Shown: piece after piece, positions 61,863 through 64,000 of the stretch
Numbering within the stretch: position 1 is the stretch's first letter
Layout: each line of letters begins with the position of its first letter
Source of the DNA: Acanthosepion esculentum
Taxonomy: Eukaryota > Mollusca > Cephalopoda > Sepiida > Sepiidae
DNA: 64,000 bases
Reading direction: 5' to 3'
Assembly (NCBI GenBank): GCA_964036315.1
Contig: OZ038510.1
Span: 81,106,083-81,170,082, forward strand
The notes under the pieces: model-generated
Databases searched by the model: none
Told to the model about the DNA's origin: nothing
What the model saw: only the letters and a program-made list of their open reading frames with translations
Position numbers and translations under genes: made by a program

Positions 61863-62165
61863 CCTTGTAGGAGAACTGATACAGGATAACAGGCCCCTTG
61901 TAGCAGAATTGCTGCAGGATAACAGGCCCGTTGAAACAGAATTGCTCCTGTATAACAGGCCCGTTGAAGCAGATTTGCTGCAGGATAACGGGCCCTTTGT
62001 AGCAGAACTGATACAGGATAACAGGCCCGTTCTAGCAGTATTTCTGCAATATAACAGCCCCGCTGAACCAGAATTGCAACAGTATAACTGGCCCATTTGT
62101 TGCAGAATTGCTGCAGCATAATAGGCCCGTTGTAGCAGATTTGCTGCATCATGACGGGCCCTTTC

Positions 62166-63425
62166 ACCCTGCCCGCGTTGCAGTAGCTTAATTAGCCAAC
62201 TCTGATCCTACTTTCTCGCTAGATTTAACTCCATTTAATTTCTTCCTCGTTCTCAAACTCAAATCCCACTAACGTAGTCGTCATTCTGAAAACAATGATG
62301 AAATCATTTGTACTGTGGAGGAGTTTTTTTTGGGGGGCAATCTCCACTTTCTTCCGTGATGGGATTGCAATGCTTAAACATTGTTGGACCAAATGGATTG
62401 ATGTCAACGGGGACTATATTGTTTCTTCAAATCCTTCTAGGTGAGCCTGTTGGGATTGAGTGAAGATGTTGAAGGATATTAGAAGTTTCGAATGATCAGA
62501 AGGCTTAAAATTGTGCGTGATCAATGATCTTCCATCCATAACAATTAATAAAAGACAAAAATAATGATTCGAGACATAACAATTGAATTTATTAAGTATT
62601 TGTTGTACATATATATAAACTGAAAGTTTTGACAGAGTTGCGTCTCTTTGATTAGGCAATATTTTACTTGAGCTCATAAGATTAGATTAATTATTAAACT
62701 GTAGTTTAGAGGAATGAGTATGTTGCATGTTATAGAGTGTCTATTGGAATAGTTGATAAGAGTTCAGAGATTGTACTTGCGTGAAATGTTGTAAAGTTCT
62801 TTTACGTCTGACTGCATTAGACGGGAGTTCTTTAAGGGTCACATTTTGGCAGCAGAGGTGAGACGTACGAGTGAGTAAAAAGAGAGCGAGAATTATTCGT
62901 GTTTGGTTATTATAATCTGTTGTACCACGTGACAGGTTCAGACTTAGTTGGCGCGAAAACAGACATGTCGCGTGTAGGTGATTTGATTGGTCGAAACTGA
63001 CCAATTAGCCAACTAGATTGAAGGTGATTGACCAATGAATGCTCGTTGTATATTTTGTAAGTATGATGGTGGTGAAAATTTCAACGGGAAGAGTGCATTT
63101 CCCAGCTGGGGTTAACTGGCTGTCGTGAAAGATTCCACAAGCCTTAGAACTTTTTGAACGTCCCTTGTAACTTTAATAAGATTTATTAATTTGTTTTCTT
63201 TTGATATTCGTCATCTGGTGTGTTAATATGAAAAGATCAATTTAAAAAGATAAATTATTTTTGGTCGCTGTATTTTGTACAACTCCATTAAATTTCATTG
63301 TCAGGCACTGATATCTTGTTTTTATAAAATCCTTCTTGATATGCGTCACAGTTCGACGAGATAAATCCCCAAATTACCCTCCTGACCAATATGTAAATAA
63401 ATCTTCAATGGTCTTCTTCGCAGTC
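62166..63425. other. no gene seen; CCAAT-type palindrome
   Basis: AT-rich DNA with short ORFs not recognised. attggtcgaaactgaccaat at 62978-62997 is an inverted repeat (7-bp arms) carrying ATTGG/CCAAT. cattttggcagcagaggtga at 62842 resembles the junction of an LTR and its primer site, but no LTR partner is visible. Confidence 0.4.
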
Positions 63426-63427
63426 CT

Positions 63428-63790
63428 GTTTGTTTGTTTAACGGCATATGAAATCCTTATGGGTCATTTAATGCCGAAATTTAATTTATTTTGGAGCTGG
63501 ATTATTTTTTCTTTTTCAAAAATCTATTGCTTTATTATTTTAATTTTTAAATTTCTATACTTTCAGTTTTTTTTTTTAACCTCGATTTGGGTGTTCACTA
63601 TTTGCCCATTGATGGGACCCCTAACAGGTGCTACCGCCTTGGGTCAGGGTGGACTTGGGTACAACAGCAATTTAGAAGTGATTCCACGCTCCTCAAAACC
63701 TCCCGATCAGAGGTCTTGCTGCCGGATATAGTTTATCGTCATATCCAGAACGGACGGTTTTCTGTAATACCTGCCGATCACATTTGCATT
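63428..63790 (+). repeat. composite interspersed repeat
   Basis: Head motif (tttaacggcatatgaaatcc, ggtcatttaatgccgaaa), a caaaaatctattgc spacer, then tttgcccattgatggga, gggtcagggtgga, ccgatcagaggtcttgct and gtttatcgtcatatccag. Same order as at 34560-35125 and 17946-18265, which defines the element. The 131-codon plus-strand ORF across it is not recognisable. Confidence 0.8.
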
Positions 63791-64000
63791 TTCAAATCTT
63801 CTTTTACGTTTTACAAGACCTGAGATTCTTAAACATGTTTATTTATCCGTCTAATCTACGATAAAATCCATTTTAGAGCTTCACTCGCGTAAGAAATTAA
63901 GCAACGGCGAGCGTTTTCATTAACTAGAGGGGTGACCGCTTGTAAATGCCAGATTCTGTAAGCTTGAATGTACTGGTGGTGTAATCAACAATGGCACGGA
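63791..64000. other. no feature recognised
   Basis: Unique-looking sequence to the window end. Confidence 0.4.

Larger units (their letters stand above)
47560..62165. repeat. 33-bp megasatellite array, about 430 copies
   Basis: Head-to-tail units containing gataacgggcccg, tgtagtagaa or tgaggcagga, and ctgatacag. The core 49.5-58.9 kb is nearly uniform; the flanks (47.56-49.4 and 58.9-62.2) are diverged. Two main unit types alternate: type A (cgctgtagtagaactg) and type B (cgttgaggcaggactg), often in an A-B-B pattern of 99 bp. As 33 is 11 codons, frames remain open for long distances on both strands: 2049 codons minus (GPVILYQ repeats, 55586-49437), 1220 and 949 codons in another minus frame (GPLSCIS), and 810 codons plus (DNGPVVVELIQ). 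Several overlapping frames are open at once, and none has a recognisable start context or domain, so I do not call genes. GC content is well above the surroundings. Confidence 0.96.

Noticed and set aside
47560..62165. CRISPR-like direct repeats
   Set aside because: The regular 33-bp spacing has no variable spacers between repeats; it is a satellite.

Overview
This is repeat-dominated nuclear DNA from an animal, most likely an invertebrate. No intact host gene, tRNA gene or rRNA gene can be supported. The non-repeat sequence is AT-rich and full of (TA)n, (CA)n, (GA)n and (GATA)n microsatellites. The recognisable proteins are all broken mobile-element proteins: a Penelope-like element with a GIY-YIG domain, an LTR element with an F-type envelope, non-LTR reverse transcriptases, Tc1/mariner and hAT transposases. 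This mix fits a lophotrochozoan such as a mollusc, but the sequence alone does not fix the species. A 200-base run of N (16301-16500) shows it is an assembled scaffold. LAYOUT: 0.1-2.8 kb holds interspersed repeats and a minus-strand Penelope-like fragment. 4.03-11.69 kb is one LTR element on the minus strand: two LTRs of about 1.06 kb, broken gag, integrase and envelope, with protease, reverse transcriptase and RNase H missing. 11.7-16.5 kb has a 68-bp tandem repeat, a Tc1/mariner relic split by a GATA array, and many microsatellites with further Penelope-like 3' ends. 16.5-24.6 kb has LINE remnants, a large inverted repeat with a tRNA-like centre, and dispersed repeats. 24.67-29.45 kb is an array of about 150 copies of a 32-bp unit, open in all three minus-strand frames, abutting a LINE reverse transcriptase fragment. 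30-47 kb has 22-bp, 111-bp, 107-bp and 68-bp tandem repeats, hAT and LINE relics, GATA arrays and long TA tracts. 47.56-62.17 kb is a huge GC-rich array of a 33-bp unit (about 430 copies) with a homogenised core, a 2,871-bp internal duplication and a solo LTR inserted with a 5-bp target duplication. 62.2-64.0 kb is ordinary AT-rich sequence with one more composite interspersed repeat. WORKING TOGETHER: nothing here looks like a host operon or pathway. The long ORFs at 24.7-29.5 and 47.5-62.2 kb follow from stop-free tandem units; the 33-bp period is a multiple of three and the 32-bp unit lacks stops in three frames, so they are annotated as satellite DNA and not as genes. The most unusual items are the 33-bp array with an inverted-site palindrome in most units, the deleted retrovirus-like element with an envelope gene, the foldback elements with a tRNA-like centre flanked by TA tracts, and several simple-sequence or satellite families that recur at distant loci.
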